Source: Halonotius sp046719765
GTDB lineage: Archaea > Halobacteriota > Halobacteria > Halobacteriales > Haloferacaceae
NCBI RefSeq assembly: GCF_046719765.1
Contig: NZ_JABEBY010000008.1
Span: 70,084-134,083, forward strand
Reading direction: 5' to 3'
Length of the DNA stretch: 64,000 nt
Of this stretch, positions 24,874 through 33,377 are shown piece after piece. The notes beneath the pieces are model-generated. The model was not told where the DNA came from. It was given only the letters and a program-made list of their open reading frames with translations, and did not search any database. Position 1 is the first letter of the stretch; every line of letters starts with the position of its first letter. A program made the position numbers and the translations under genes.

Positions 24874-25332
24874 TCAGTCCGTCTGATCGGATTCCGAAAG
24901 ATACTGATCGATCCGTTCGACGAAGGCGACGTATCTATCGAGGGAGTTCTGCAACGCGTCGTAGACGATGTCGTCGTTGACGACTGGGCCGTAGGTGTGG
25001 GCGAGCACATCGCGGAAGCCGACAGCAGCCTGGAGCTTCTCGCCGAGTTCGGCGTCGATAACGCCGACCGCTTCCAACTCGGTGACAACTGCTTTGCGCC
25101 GATCCGGAACCGTGTCCTGTTCGATACGAAGTACTGTCTTGCCGACATCGATCACGGCGGCGGTCAGTTTCTCGAACTTTCGCTCGACGGCGTCACGCCG
25201 CAGTCGGTTCTCGTCGCGTTTGTACGCCGCCCGCGAGACACCCTGGAGGTCGCGGAGTTCGGTGACGGTTCGTTCGATGGCCTCAACGCCGTCGGCGATC
25301 CGTGCGAGCAGGTCGGCCGGCGGGTTGCTCAT
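24874..25332 (-). CDS. hepT: HepT-like HEPN ribonuclease toxin
   Basis: The 152-residue protein is mostly helical and carries the HEPN active-site motif Rx4HxY as R107-DVLA-H112-T-Y114. HepT is an RNase toxin; its MntA partner inactivates it by adding AMP to a tyrosine. The ATG overlaps the end of mntA by 4 bases, which is the standard order with the antitoxin first. Confidence 0.9.
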   Translation of the reverse strand: MSNPPADLLARIADGVEAIERTVTELRDLQGVSRAAYKRDENRLRRDAVERKFEKLTAAVIDVGKTVLRIEQDTVPDRRKAVVTELEAVGVIDAELGEKLQAAVGFRDVLAHTYGPVVNDDIVYDALQNSLDRYVAFVERIDQYLSESDQTD

Positions 25333-25763
25333 CCGTCCGGCTCCGTCAGTCGGTCAGCGGCGGCGGCAACTCGGTCGCGGGCGCGCTCGGCCGAGGGGCG
25401 CTCTCCTGTCACGTTCGCCGTGAGTTCCGACCGCCGGTCGTTGCCGACGAGAACCTCGCCCTCATCGAAAACGACGGTCGCAAACGACTCGTCCATGGTG
25501 TGGACATCGACGATATCGACATCGGTCGAAAGGGCCGATTCGAGGTCGCCCACGAGCTTGAGATACACGTCGCTGTAGCCGTCGTCGGTTGGTCGGTGCG
25601 TCCCGAACTCGACGGCGAGGTCGATGTCGTCGGCAGTAGCTATCGATTCGCGTGCGGCTGACCCGAACAGCATGGCGAACGAAACCGGATGCGCCGACAA
25701 CACGCGCTGGATCTCCGCTCGGATCGACCCATCCGTGTCGCTATCGGCATCAGCACGAGCCAT
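25329..25763 (-). CDS. mntA: MntA-like nucleotidyltransferase antitoxin
   Basis: A 144-residue minimal nucleotidyltransferase with the GSx10DxD motif (Gly34-Ser35 to Asp46-Ile-Asp48) in the MLFGSAARES region, and a third acidic residue in the DVDIVDVHT segment. MntA AMPylates HepT and neutralises it. The start at 25763 gives MARADADSDT; the frame is open for 27 bases upstream, but that part is not typical. It is coupled to hepT. Confidence 0.9.
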   Translation of the reverse strand: MARADADSDTDGSIRAEIQRVLSAHPVSFAMLFGSAARESIATADDIDLAVEFGTHRPTDDGYSDVYLKLVGDLESALSTDVDIVDVHTMDESFATVVFDEGEVLVGNDRRSELTANVTGERPSAERARDRVAAAADRLTEPDG

Positions 25764-25794
25764 ACAGCAAAATACGCCTCGTAGAGTCAAAGTA

Positions 25795-26520
25795 TTATCC
25801 CTGCACTGGGTCGTCGGTGGCAGACTCCGTTGTCACCGGTTCGATTAGTTCGGGATCGTCGTTGGCGGGGCTGTTGACGCGCTGGGAAACGCGGAAGTAC
25901 TCGAACTCGTCGTCGGGGTAGGGGTCGAGCAGGCCGACGACTGCGTCGCTATCGCCATGGAGCCACCGCTCTTCCTCGTCAGGTGCGAGCACGACAGCCA
26001 TGCGATGGTGAAGTTCCGAAATTAGGTCGTTCGGCTCGGTGGTAATCACGGTAAAGGTCTCCAGCTCGGGGTCGTCGCTGTCGTCGCCACCGCCACCAAA
26101 AGAATCGAGCCCGAGTTGCTGGGTCGGCGGCTCCCAGCGTTCCCACAGCCCGGCCATCGCAAACGGACGGTCGTCCTCGAAGGCGACCCGATAGGGTTCC
26201 TTGCCGTTGCCGAGATCTGCCCACTCGTAGAAGCCGTCGGCCGGTACGAGACAGCGACGCGATTCGTAGGCATCGGCGAAGCTCCGTTTCTCCCGAACGG
26301 TCTCGGATCGAGCGTTGATCAGCCCCTGTTTCTCGTCGGCCCACGAGGGCGTCAACCCCCACGTGAAAAACTGCAGTCGGTCGGGCTCGTCGCCAGTGAT
26401 GACCGGCAACTCCTGTCCGGGCGAACAGTTGTATCGCGGTTCGAACGAGTCGGGAACCGCGACATCAAATCGTTCGGCGAGGCGTTCCGGCGACGTATGC
26501 AGGGTGTACCGGCCGCACAT
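25795..26520 (-). CDS. SRAP-domain protein (HMCES/YedK family)
   Basis: A 241-residue protein starting MCGRYTLHTS, so Cys2 is exposed after Met removal. Other SRAP landmarks are INARSET (Asn69), PADGFYEW (Glu99) and HHRMAVVL (His172). The family crosslinks to abasic sites in single-stranded DNA through Cys2, shielding them during replication. It lies near the TA genes but is a housekeeping repair protein in many archaea. Confidence 0.93.
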   Translation of the reverse strand: MCGRYTLHTSPERLAERFDVAVPDSFEPRYNCSPGQELPVITGDEPDRLQFFTWGLTPSWADEKQGLINARSETVREKRSFADAYESRRCLVPADGFYEWADLGNGKEPYRVAFEDDRPFAMAGLWERWEPPTQQLGLDSFGGGGDDSDDPELETFTVITTEPNDLISELHHRMAVVLAPDEEERWLHGDSDAVVGLLDPYPDDEFEYFRVSQRVNSPANDDPELIEPVTTESATDDPVQG

Positions 26521-26606
26521 AGATAACCCTCGGGCCGCGATGGCTTAGCTGCCGTGATCCGCGCCGAGCCGGAGAATTAAACTACACCCGTCGCCCGGAT
26601 AGATGT

Positions 26607-27365
26607 GTGCGCATCGAGAACAGCTTCATCCCGGTGGGCGGGGTCGGCGAAAAAACTGAGCGCAAACTCTGGGCCAACGGCGCGACTGACTGGGACTGCT
26701 TCGATCCCTCGCTGGTCGGGCCGACGACCGCCGAGAAAATTGAGTCGTTCATCGACACCGCGCGCGACCACCTCGCAGCGGAGAACCCCACGTTTTTCGA
26801 TCAGACCTTCCCCAGCAGCGAGCGGTGGCGGCTCTACGAGAATTTCCGGGACGACGCCTGTTTCTTCGATATCGAGACGACCGGGCTGGACGAACACCGC
26901 GACATCGTCACGACCGTCAGCTACCATCAGGCCGGCGAGACGACGACACTGGTTCGTGGCGATGATCTGACCGCCGACAGCATACAGGCCATGATCGACG
27001 ACGCCAGCCTGCTGGTCAGCTTCAACGGAATCCGGTTCGATCAGCCGTTCCTTGCGACATCGTTCGGACTCGATATCGACACGCCGCATCTCGATCTGAT
27101 GTACCCCTGCAAAACCGTCGGGCTCGACGGCGGGCTCAAACAGGTCGAACGCGATCTCGGGATCGAGCGCGACCGCCCCGACATCTCAGGACGGGACGCC
27201 GTCCGCTTGTGGCGGGAACACGAAGCCGGCGAGGATGGCGCGCTCGACACCCTCATTTCCTACAACCGCGAGGACGCGGTCAACCTCAAAACGCTGGCCG
27301 ACGAGGTGACCACGACACTGCACGAACGAGTCTTCGAACAGGCGCGACAGCAGTCAGTCGAGTAG
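26607..27365 (+). CDS. RNase H-like 3'-5' exonuclease domain protein
   Basis: The 252-residue protein contains the DEDD-type Exo I motif FDIETTGLD, Exo II SFNGIRFDQP and a final SYNREDAVN, with an N-terminal region of about 85 residues (YENFRDDACFF before Exo I). It matches the YprB-like RNase_H_2 family. Its start is GTG at 26607 (MRIENS). It is divergent from the SRAP gene, with about 85 bases between, so the two may share a control region. Confidence 0.8.
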   Translation: MRIENSFIPVGGVGEKTERKLWANGATDWDCFDPSLVGPTTAEKIESFIDTARDHLAAENPTFFDQTFPSSERWRLYENFRDDACFFDIETTGLDEHRDIVTTVSYHQAGETTTLVRGDDLTADSIQAMIDDASLLVSFNGIRFDQPFLATSFGLDIDTPHLDLMYPCKTVGLDGGLKQVERDLGIERDRPDISGRDAVRLWREHEAGEDGALDTLISYNREDAVNLKTLADEVTTTLHERVFEQARQQSVE

Positions 27366-27370
27366 CGCGG

Positions 27371-28786
27371 TTAGGAATCCGACGCAGAATCAGGGTCGCC
27401 ACCGTCGCCGTCGCTTTCGAGTGCGATATCGTCGCTTTCGGCGTCGGTGATGATGACCGCGTCGTCGGTATCGTTGCTTTTGCCGGCCGAACTGTTGCTG
27501 TCATCGCTGTCAACATCGTCAGTGTTGTCAGCAGCAGCCTCGGTTTCGGACGTTTCGTCGGCAACGTCGCCAGCGAGGTAGTGGCTGCCGACCGTTTTCG
27601 CCGCCGAGCTGTCAGGTTCGGATTGTTCGTCGTCAGCTTCGGAGTCCGTCTCAGCATTCGACTCATTGTCGGCGTCGTCACCGACAGTGTAGGCGGCACC
27701 GACCGGATCACCGGCTGTTTCGGTGGCCTGCTTGCCAGTGGCCGCCGTATCGTCAACGGCGGTGTCGTCGGCTGAATCCGCTTCGGCTACGTCGTTGCCG
27801 GCGGTATAGGCCATCTTCGGCCCCGAATCCGTGTCGTCCGCGTCAGTAGCCTCTGGTTCTTCGGTATCCGTGTTCGCTGAGTCACCGTCGTCAGCACCAT
27901 CGCTATCTTCAGCTGTCTCTTCGTCGGCGTCGTCGCTCGCTTCGTCCTCGGTTCGGCGGATCAGCTTCATCTCGCCGCGGGCAAGCAGCGTGCCATCGAC
28001 TTCCGCGCCCTCGTTGACGACGAGATCCTCACAAGCAACATCGCCGCGGATGTGAGAGCCCGCGGCGAGCGTGATCATCCCGCCGCGGGTCGTCACGTCG
28101 CCGATGACGACCGTCCCCGCGCCGACCTCGATATCGTCGCGGGCGCGCAGGCTGCCGAAAACGGTCGTGTTCTCGCCGATGACGATGGATTCGGCGCGGA
28201 TGTTCCCGTGGAGCCGGCAGTCGTCGCCGATCTGGGCGGGCGTCGAAACGCGCCAGGCGTCATCGGAGATTTCCGCCCCACGGGGGACGACAAGCGGTGA
28301 TCGCTCCTCGATGCCCTCGCCGGCCAGCGCGGAGGCGAACTCGTCGGCCTTGTCGGTGTCGCCCACGCGGAGAAACTGCGAGAGGACAATGAAATAAAAG
28401 ACGAGGACGGGAACAGGGTTTCGGGTGACGATCCAGCCGTTGGCCTCGAAGCCCTCCTCGATGGTCACGTCGTCGCCGATGTCGAGGTCGCCAGAGACGA
28501 GCAGTTGGCCGTTGATCTCGACGCGCTCGCCGATGTAGGCGTCCTCGCCGGCCAAGACGCTGCCGTCGGTTGTACACCACATATCGAGCCGGCAGTCGCC
28601 GTCGGCCTCGATCTGGCTCCCGAACTCGACGCGCTCGCCGGCGGCGATGGTTCGACCCCGCAGCCCGAAATCTACGGTGCTGTTGCTCCCGATGAGGATG
28701 TCGCCGTCGGTGACGACATCGTGTTCCTCGACGGTCGTTCCGTCGGGAATCTGCAGCTCATCGAGCGGGTTCTGCGGGGGGTTCAC
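27371..28786 (-). CDS. Bactofilin-like polymer-forming protein with acidic tail
   Basis: A 471-residue protein if GTG at 28786 is the start (the frame runs to 28861, and the start is uncertain). Residues about 20-275 form repeats of a short beta-helix such as DGDILIGSNSTVDFG, GDLDIGDDVTIEEG and GDVACEDLVVNEGA, the bactofilin pattern. A hydrophobic segment near residue 124-141 (VPVLVFYFIVLSQF) may anchor it to the membrane. From about residue 280 to the end there are almost 190 residues of Asp, Glu, Ser, Thr and Ala. Bactofilins form filaments; a haloarchaeal bactofilin influences cell shape. That this is the same protein is only possible. Confidence 0.75.
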   Translation of the reverse strand: MNPPQNPLDELQIPDGTTVEEHDVVTDGDILIGSNSTVDFGLRGRTIAAGERVEFGSQIEADGDCRLDMWCTTDGSVLAGEDAYIGERVEINGQLLVSGDLDIGDDVTIEEGFEANGWIVTRNPVPVLVFYFIVLSQFLRVGDTDKADEFASALAGEGIEERSPLVVPRGAEISDDAWRVSTPAQIGDDCRLHGNIRAESIVIGENTTVFGSLRARDDIEVGAGTVVIGDVTTRGGMITLAAGSHIRGDVACEDLVVNEGAEVDGTLLARGEMKLIRRTEDEASDDADEETAEDSDGADDGDSANTDTEEPEATDADDTDSGPKMAYTAGNDVAEADSADDTAVDDTAATGKQATETAGDPVGAAYTVGDDADNESNAETDSEADDEQSEPDSSAAKTVGSHYLAGDVADETSETEAAADNTDDVDSDDSNSSAGKSNDTDDAVIITDAESDDIALESDGDGGDPDSASDS

Positions 28787-28915
28787 AGACCGATCCAACA
28801 CGCCGCGGCTATTAAACCGTCCGCAAGACGGGTGGCTGACACGTCGGTGTGGGGCCGACAACCCACCGCCGACAGCCTCGTGTTGTTTTTACTGCTTGGG
28901 AGCAACCGTTCGGGT

Positions 28916-29116
28916 ATGACCGCGCTTTCCTTCGACGAAACCGGCGTCGATGTTGTCTACAACGGAACCGAGTTCCGCCTCGAAAAGGATCTCATCGAGG
29001 ATGCGATCCAGAAGTCTTACCCGGATATCACCGACCACGAGGTACTCCAGATCGTCGAGGAAACGCCCGAACTCTCGGGTGAGCCGCGGCGGATCGCCGA
29101 CATCATCGACAGCTAA
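28916..29116 (+). CDS. Small conserved haloarchaeal protein (possibly DUF5800)
   Basis: A 66-residue acidic protein, MTALSFDETGVDVVYNGTEF and then RLEKDLIEDAIQKS, with a C-terminal VLQIVEETPELSGEPRRIAD. The full-length sequence resembles a small haloarchaeal family I recall as DUF5800. Start at 28916 is the first protein-like ATG; the frame is open far upstream but antisense to the bactofilin gene. Function unknown. It is followed by YchF. Confidence 0.7.
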   Translation: MTALSFDETGVDVVYNGTEFRLEKDLIEDAIQKSYPDITDHEVLQIVEETPELSGEPRRIADIIDS

Positions 29117-29171
29117 GCCGAGGACGTCGCAAGACCGAAAGACAGTTTCCAGCCGTCCGTGAACGGGTGGT

Positions 29172-30353
29172 ATGCTCTCTCTCGCGCTCGCGGGGAAACC
29201 AAATGCGGGCAAATCGACGTTCTACACGGCGGCGACGCGCGCGGATGTCGATGTCGCCAACTATCCCTTCACCACCATCGACGCCAACCGCGGCGTCGCC
29301 ACGGTGCGCACTGACTGCCCCTGTCTCGAACTTGAGGAGCGATGCGGTAACGACCGCTGTCACGACGGGAAACGCTACGTTCCGATCGAACTCTACGACG
29401 TGGCCGGTCTCGTTCCCGGTGCCCACGAGGGGCGCGGCCTCGGCAATCAGTTTCTCGACGAGCTGACGAACGCGGATGCGATCCTCAACGTCCTCGACGC
29501 CTCCGGCAGCACCGACGAAGAGGGCGAACCAGTCGAACCCGGCAGCCACGATCCTGTTGAGGATGTCGAATTCATCGAAGCAGAGATGAACCAGTGGCTG
29601 ACGGGCATCATCGACCGTAACTGGGAGTCGGTCAAACGCAAATCCCGCTCGCCCGATTTCGACATCAACGACGCGCTGACCGATCTGCTGACCGGCTTCG
29701 GCGCGACGACCGCCGACGTGGCGACCTGTCTCCGCGATCTCGACTACCCCGACGACCCGATCCAGTGGGACGACGCGGACAAGGAAGCTCTCGCCGCGGC
29801 GATTCGCGCCCAGACGAAGCCGATCATCCTCGTCGCCAACAAGGTCGATATCGCCGACGACGAGACCCTCGCCCGGCTACGGGAGGCCGCCGAGATCGTC
29901 ATCCCCGCGACAGCCGACGGCGAACTCGCGCTCCGCCGGGCGGTCGAGGCCGGCGTCGTCGACTACGATCCCGGCGACGAGGATTTCGAGATCACCGGCG
30001 ATATCAGCGACGAGCAGGCTGCCGGGCTTGAACAGATCCGCGAGGTGATGGCCGAACACGGCGGCACCGGCGTCCAGACCGCACTCAACGCGGCCGTCTA
30101 CGATCTCCTGGATCAGATCACCGCCTTTCCTGTGGAAAACGAGACGAAGTGGGTCGATGGGCAGGGTAACGTCCTTCCCGACGCTTTCCTCCTGCCGGAG
30201 GGGTCGACGCCGACCGATCTCGCCGCCAAGATCCACTCGGATATCGCCGAGGGATATCTCCACGCTGTCAACGGCAAAACGAACCGCCGAATCTCTGATA
30301 GCTACGAACTCGAAGACGGTGACGTGATCAAGATCGTCAGCACGGCGAGTTAA
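29172..30353 (+). CDS. ychF: YchF-type GTPase/ATPase (Obg superfamily)
   Basis: A 393-residue P-loop protein. G1 is LAGKPNAGKST (about residues 6-16), G3 is YDVAGLVPGAHEGRGLGNQF and G4 is LVANKVD. A C-terminal TGS domain (about residues 320-393) ends in ELEDGDVIKIV. It matches the archaeal YchF branch, which binds ribosomes. No neighbour clearly shares its function. Confidence 0.93.
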   Translation: MLSLALAGKPNAGKSTFYTAATRADVDVANYPFTTIDANRGVATVRTDCPCLELEERCGNDRCHDGKRYVPIELYDVAGLVPGAHEGRGLGNQFLDELTNADAILNVLDASGSTDEEGEPVEPGSHDPVEDVEFIEAEMNQWLTGIIDRNWESVKRKSRSPDFDINDALTDLLTGFGATTADVATCLRDLDYPDDPIQWDDADKEALAAAIRAQTKPIILVANKVDIADDETLARLREAAEIVIPATADGELALRRAVEAGVVDYDPGDEDFEITGDISDEQAAGLEQIREVMAEHGGTGVQTALNAAVYDLLDQITAFPVENETKWVDGQGNVLPDAFLLPEGSTPTDLAAKIHSDIAEGYLHAVNGKTNRRISDSYELEDGDVIKIVSTAS

Positions 30354-30380
30354 GATCGATCGGCGTGAGCGGCTGCCGCG

Positions 30381-30731
30381 TTACAATTCGTGGTCGGCGT
30401 ATATCTCGTCCATCTTTGCGGCCATCACAAAGTCGGCTTTGCGGAGCCCATCGATCTCGTGGGTGAAGAGCTCGACGCCGACTTCACCCCACGTGAGACT
30501 GAGATCCGGGTGGTGCCACTCCTCCTCGGCGAGTTCCCCAACAGCGTAGGTGAACTCCAGGGCATCCCGGAAATCATCGAACTCGTAGGCCGCCTCCAGG
30601 TGGTGGCCATCGATAACGTCCCAGACGCCGCTGTCAAGCTCTTTGAGATACTCCTGACACTCCTCGTCGTCGAACGGCTCTTGATCGTCGCTGCAATCTG
30701 CAACTGGTTCGGCTGCCAGATCTGATACCAT
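30381..30731 (-). CDS. Pterin-4a-carbinolamine dehydratase-like protein
   Basis: A 116-residue protein with the PCD active-site signature: EEEWHHPDLSLTW and, ten residues on, FTHEIDGLRKADF, including the two His and a Trp or Phe. It dehydrates 4a-hydroxytetrahydrobiopterin, although archaea use pterins differently, so the real substrate may differ. The start at 30731 follows family length; the N-terminal 15-20 residues are acidic. Confidence 0.87.
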   Translation of the reverse strand: MVSDLAAEPVADCSDDQEPFDDEECQEYLKELDSGVWDVIDGHHLEAAYEFDDFRDALEFTYAVGELAEEEWHHPDLSLTWGEVGVELFTHEIDGLRKADFVMAAKMDEIYADHEL

Positions 30732-30821
30732 ATCGGCGACAACGCGCCCCACGGGTTTGTATCTTGACGCCCGGGCGAGAGCAACGTGACCAGATCTTGG
30801 CACGACGACCCGCTGGTGTGA

Positions 30822-31115
30822 TCAAAAGCCGTATCGTTTGTGTGCTTCGTCGATGGGAATGATCTCCAGAACGCGCACTTCTTTGTCCGCCTCAAGTACG
30901 GTGTAGATCGCGGTGTAGGTACGCGAGATGTGTAGCCGGAATCGATCGCGCCGACCGTCGATCGGCAGCTGCTCTTTGTCACCACGCCCGCGGCCAGGAT
31001 AGGGGTTGTCCCCGAGATACCCAAGTTTCTCCTTGCAGATTCGTTCGGTTTTCTCGTCGGCGACAGCGAGAAACGCATCCGCATCCTCACCGAGCAAGAT
31101 GTCGTACTCAGCCAT
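30822..31115 (-). CDS. RelE/ParE-family toxin
   Basis: The 97-residue protein begins MAEYDILLGEDADAFLAVAD and has the RelE-type ending RDRFRLHISRTYTAIYTVLE, then VRVLEIIPIDEAHKRYGF. The GDKEQLP then R-rich loop fits ribosome-dependent mRNA cleavage toxins. It overlaps the upstream antitoxin gene by 8 bases, so the two are coupled. Confidence 0.87.
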   Translation of the reverse strand: MAEYDILLGEDADAFLAVADEKTERICKEKLGYLGDNPYPGRGRGDKEQLPIDGRRDRFRLHISRTYTAIYTVLEADKEVRVLEIIPIDEAHKRYGF

Positions 31116-31302
31116 CCGAGAGTTCGGTTAGCTCCGCTCGATCTTGGTCTTCGAGGGCTTGAAACCGCTGTTCTAACTCTTGGCGGCGACGGTGCTGTGC
31201 AAGATCCTGTAGTAGCTCATCGTAGGTCTCACCGGGCTCTTTCAGCTCGTGAAGCTCCTTCCGTGTTTCCTCGGTCACCGGGATTCGTTTGTCTGCCGAC
31301 AT
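31108..31302 (-). CDS. Antitoxin of the RelE-type pair
   Basis: A 64-residue charged helical protein, MSADKRIPVTEETRKELHEL and on, with GETYDELLQDLAQHRRR. A short N-terminal ribbon-helix-helix-like part and a helical toxin-binding tail are typical of RelB/VapB-like antitoxins. It precedes and overlaps the toxin gene. A role as repressor of the pair is inferred. Confidence 0.8.
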   Translation of the reverse strand: MSADKRIPVTEETRKELHELKEPGETYDELLQDLAQHRRRQELEQRFQALEDQDRAELTELSDG

Positions 31303-31388
31303 GCTCTACACACATGTATCGGACTGACAGTCTTAACAGTTTGCTCAAACACTGAATGTAGCACGCAACCGCCGGGTTGTCTGCGAAG

Positions 31389-32519
31389 CTATCTACCGGA
31401 TCGAACCGCGGCCGCCGCCTCACCCATGATCTCGATCGCCTCCCTCAAAGCGTCCTCGTCGGTCGCATATGAGATCCGCGCCAGCCCCGCCCCCTGCTCG
31501 CCGAAGGCATCGCCAGGGACGACGATTACACCGCGATCAATACATTCCTCGACGAAGCCGTCTGGAACCCGCGGCATAGCGTAGAATGCCCCCTGCGGGG
31601 TCGGACACTCGATGTCGTGATCGGCCAACCCATCAAGCAGGATATCACGGCGACGCCGGAACGAGTCGGTCATCTCGCTGACAACGTCTTGGGGGCCGTC
31701 CAGGGCGGCCTCGGCGGCGAACTGCGCGGGCGCGCTCGCGCAGGCCTGGGTGTACTGGTGGACGCGCAACATGCGTTCGATCCGGTCGCTACTGGCGGTC
31801 ACCCAGCCGAGTCGCCACCCGGTCATCGAAAACAGCTTCGAGGCGGAGTTGACGACGACGACGTTGTCGCTTTCGGCGTACTCCAGCGGCGAGTGGTGCT
31901 CGCCGTCGAAGACCGTGTACTCGTAGACCTCATCCGACACACAGACCACGTCATGTTCGTCGGCGATCCGGGCGAACGCGCGGATGTCGGCCTCGTCGGC
32001 GACTGCGCCGGTCGGGTTTGCGGGTGAGTTGATGACGAACGCCGCGGTGCCGTCGGTGATGGCGTCCTCGACGGCCGCGGGATCGAGCGTCAGATCCTCG
32101 CGTAACCCGACCGGCACCGACTCGCCGCCGACCAGTTTCGTCAGCGCGTCGTAGGAGACGAAGCCGGGGTCGGGAATGATGACCTCCTCGCCGGCGTCGA
32201 CGTGGGCGGCGAGTGAGAGGTGAAGGGCTTCGCTGCCGCCGGAGGTGGCGATCACGTCATCGGGGTCGATGTCGAGACCCTGATCCCGCCGGTATTTTGC
32301 GGTGATCGCCTCCCGGAGTTCCCGTCGGCCCTTGTTTTCGGTGTAGCCGTCGGCCTCGCCGGCCTCGATGGCGTCGACGGCGGCCTGACGGGCGTGTTCC
32401 GGCGTCGGGAAATCCGGCTGGCCCAACCCGAGATTGATGGCGTCGTCGCCGGCGGCCTCGAAGACATCCCGAATCCCACTGATCGAAACCCGTTCCACAC
32501 GGTCGGCAAATCGTCTCAT
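31389..32519 (-). CDS. Pyridoxal-phosphate aminotransferase, class I/II
   Basis: A 376-residue fold-type I enzyme beginning MRRFADRVERVSISGIRDVF. The PLP lysine is K228 in SASKLFSMTGWRLGW, with NSPANPTG (about 164-171) and VCVSDEVYEY as other active-site stretches. It matches haloarchaeal aspartate/aromatic aminotransferases; the amino donor is uncertain. The start at 32519 is chosen by homology; the frame upstream is shadow. Confidence 0.92.
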   Translation of the reverse strand: MRRFADRVERVSISGIRDVFEAAGDDAINLGLGQPDFPTPEHARQAAVDAIEAGEADGYTENKGRRELREAITAKYRRDQGLDIDPDDVIATSGGSEALHLSLAAHVDAGEEVIIPDPGFVSYDALTKLVGGESVPVGLREDLTLDPAAVEDAITDGTAAFVINSPANPTGAVADEADIRAFARIADEHDVVCVSDEVYEYTVFDGEHHSPLEYAESDNVVVVNSASKLFSMTGWRLGWVTASSDRIERMLRVHQYTQACASAPAQFAAEAALDGPQDVVSEMTDSFRRRRDILLDGLADHDIECPTPQGAFYAMPRVPDGFVEECIDRGVIVVPGDAFGEQGAGLARISYATDEDALREAIEIMGEAAAAVRSGR

Positions 32520-32608
32520 ACCCACATACGGGGCGACCGCGCCCATAGCCTTTCGCACTCGGCGGCGGTGATCGAAACGCTCAGGGGTCGCTCGGCCATA
32601 CCGTCGGT

Positions 32609-33094
32609 ATGGAACGTTCCGGACTTCGGTATGCTGCCGGCATCCTCGCGCTTGCGGTCGCGGCGATCCATGTCTCTTGGGGGTTCCCACGGCTGGTGTT
32701 GTATATCCAGACCGGCCGTGTGCCCGACCCTCGCCCGCTTTTGTTTGTTGGTTCGGCTGTCCTCATCGTCCTGGGTATCGCTCGCGTGCTCGACGGGCGC
32801 AACGAGCGGGCGATCTATCTGGCCGGCATCGCGCTGATGGGAACCTACATCGTTGGCTATGGGCTGTGGCACACCGGGCTCGAACACGGCGGCTTCTGGC
32901 CGTGGGGCCCCGAGCCGATCAGCCACAGCGATCCCGCCTGGCAGGTGCTCATCGATCACATGCGGACAGACGAACTCGGCGTCGTCTCAAAACTGCTTGA
33001 GGCGACGCTTGCTGGCGTGTTGACACTGCTGTACCGGCACGACGACGCTACGGACTCCGGCAGCGACATCCCTGCCATCGTCCGCGGGGAGTAA
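32609..33094 (+). CDS. Membrane protein of unknown function
   Basis: A 161-residue protein with about four transmembrane segments (first at residues 7-28, LAVAAIHVSWGFPRLVLYI). His in HVSWG and the later WHTGLEHGG could bind metal or haem, but this is speculation. It is divergent from the aminotransferase gene, about 90 bases away, and followed by another small membrane protein. Confidence 0.65.
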   Translation: MERSGLRYAAGILALAVAAIHVSWGFPRLVLYIQTGRVPDPRPLLFVGSAVLIVLGIARVLDGRNERAIYLAGIALMGTYIVGYGLWHTGLEHGGFWPWGPEPISHSDPAWQVLIDHMRTDELGVVSKLLEATLAGVLTLLYRHDDATDSGSDIPAIVRGE

Positions 33095-33107
33095 CGTTTT
33101 ATCACCG

Positions 33108-33347
33108 GTGGCCGTGGACTCGGGCGTGAGCCGACTTCGGGCGATCATCGACCGCCTCTACGCCTTGGAGACGAAGCTGCTGGAAGACCTTGCGGTCTCG
33201 GCGATCCTGTTTGTCGGCATCTCGCTGCTGTGGGAACAGGCTCCCGACGCGTGGCCACAGCTCATCTACTATCTCGCGCTGGCTGTCGCGCTGTTCGGCT
33301 ACTTCAGATTTGTGAGCCCACCAGAAACACCCGATCGCGGCGCGTAG
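33108..33347 (+). CDS. Small membrane protein, unknown
   Basis: A 79-residue protein (possible starts GTG at 33108, 33114 or 33126) with two hydrophobic segments, LAVSAILFVGISLLW and LIYYLALAVALFGYF. It lies 13 bases after the preceding membrane protein on the same strand and may be in the same operon. No function recognised. Confidence 0.6.
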   Translation: MAVDSGVSRLRAIIDRLYALETKLLEDLAVSAILFVGISLLWEQAPDAWPQLIYYLALAVALFGYFRFVSPPETPDRGA

Positions 33348-33377
33348 CTCTCATTGTAGAACGCCCGCAACGACGCG

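Noticed and set aside
27371..28050. Low-complexity repeats suggesting a repeat array
   Set aside because: The periodic bases encode an acidic protein tail, with irregular units, and do not form spaced repeats of a CRISPR or satellite kind.
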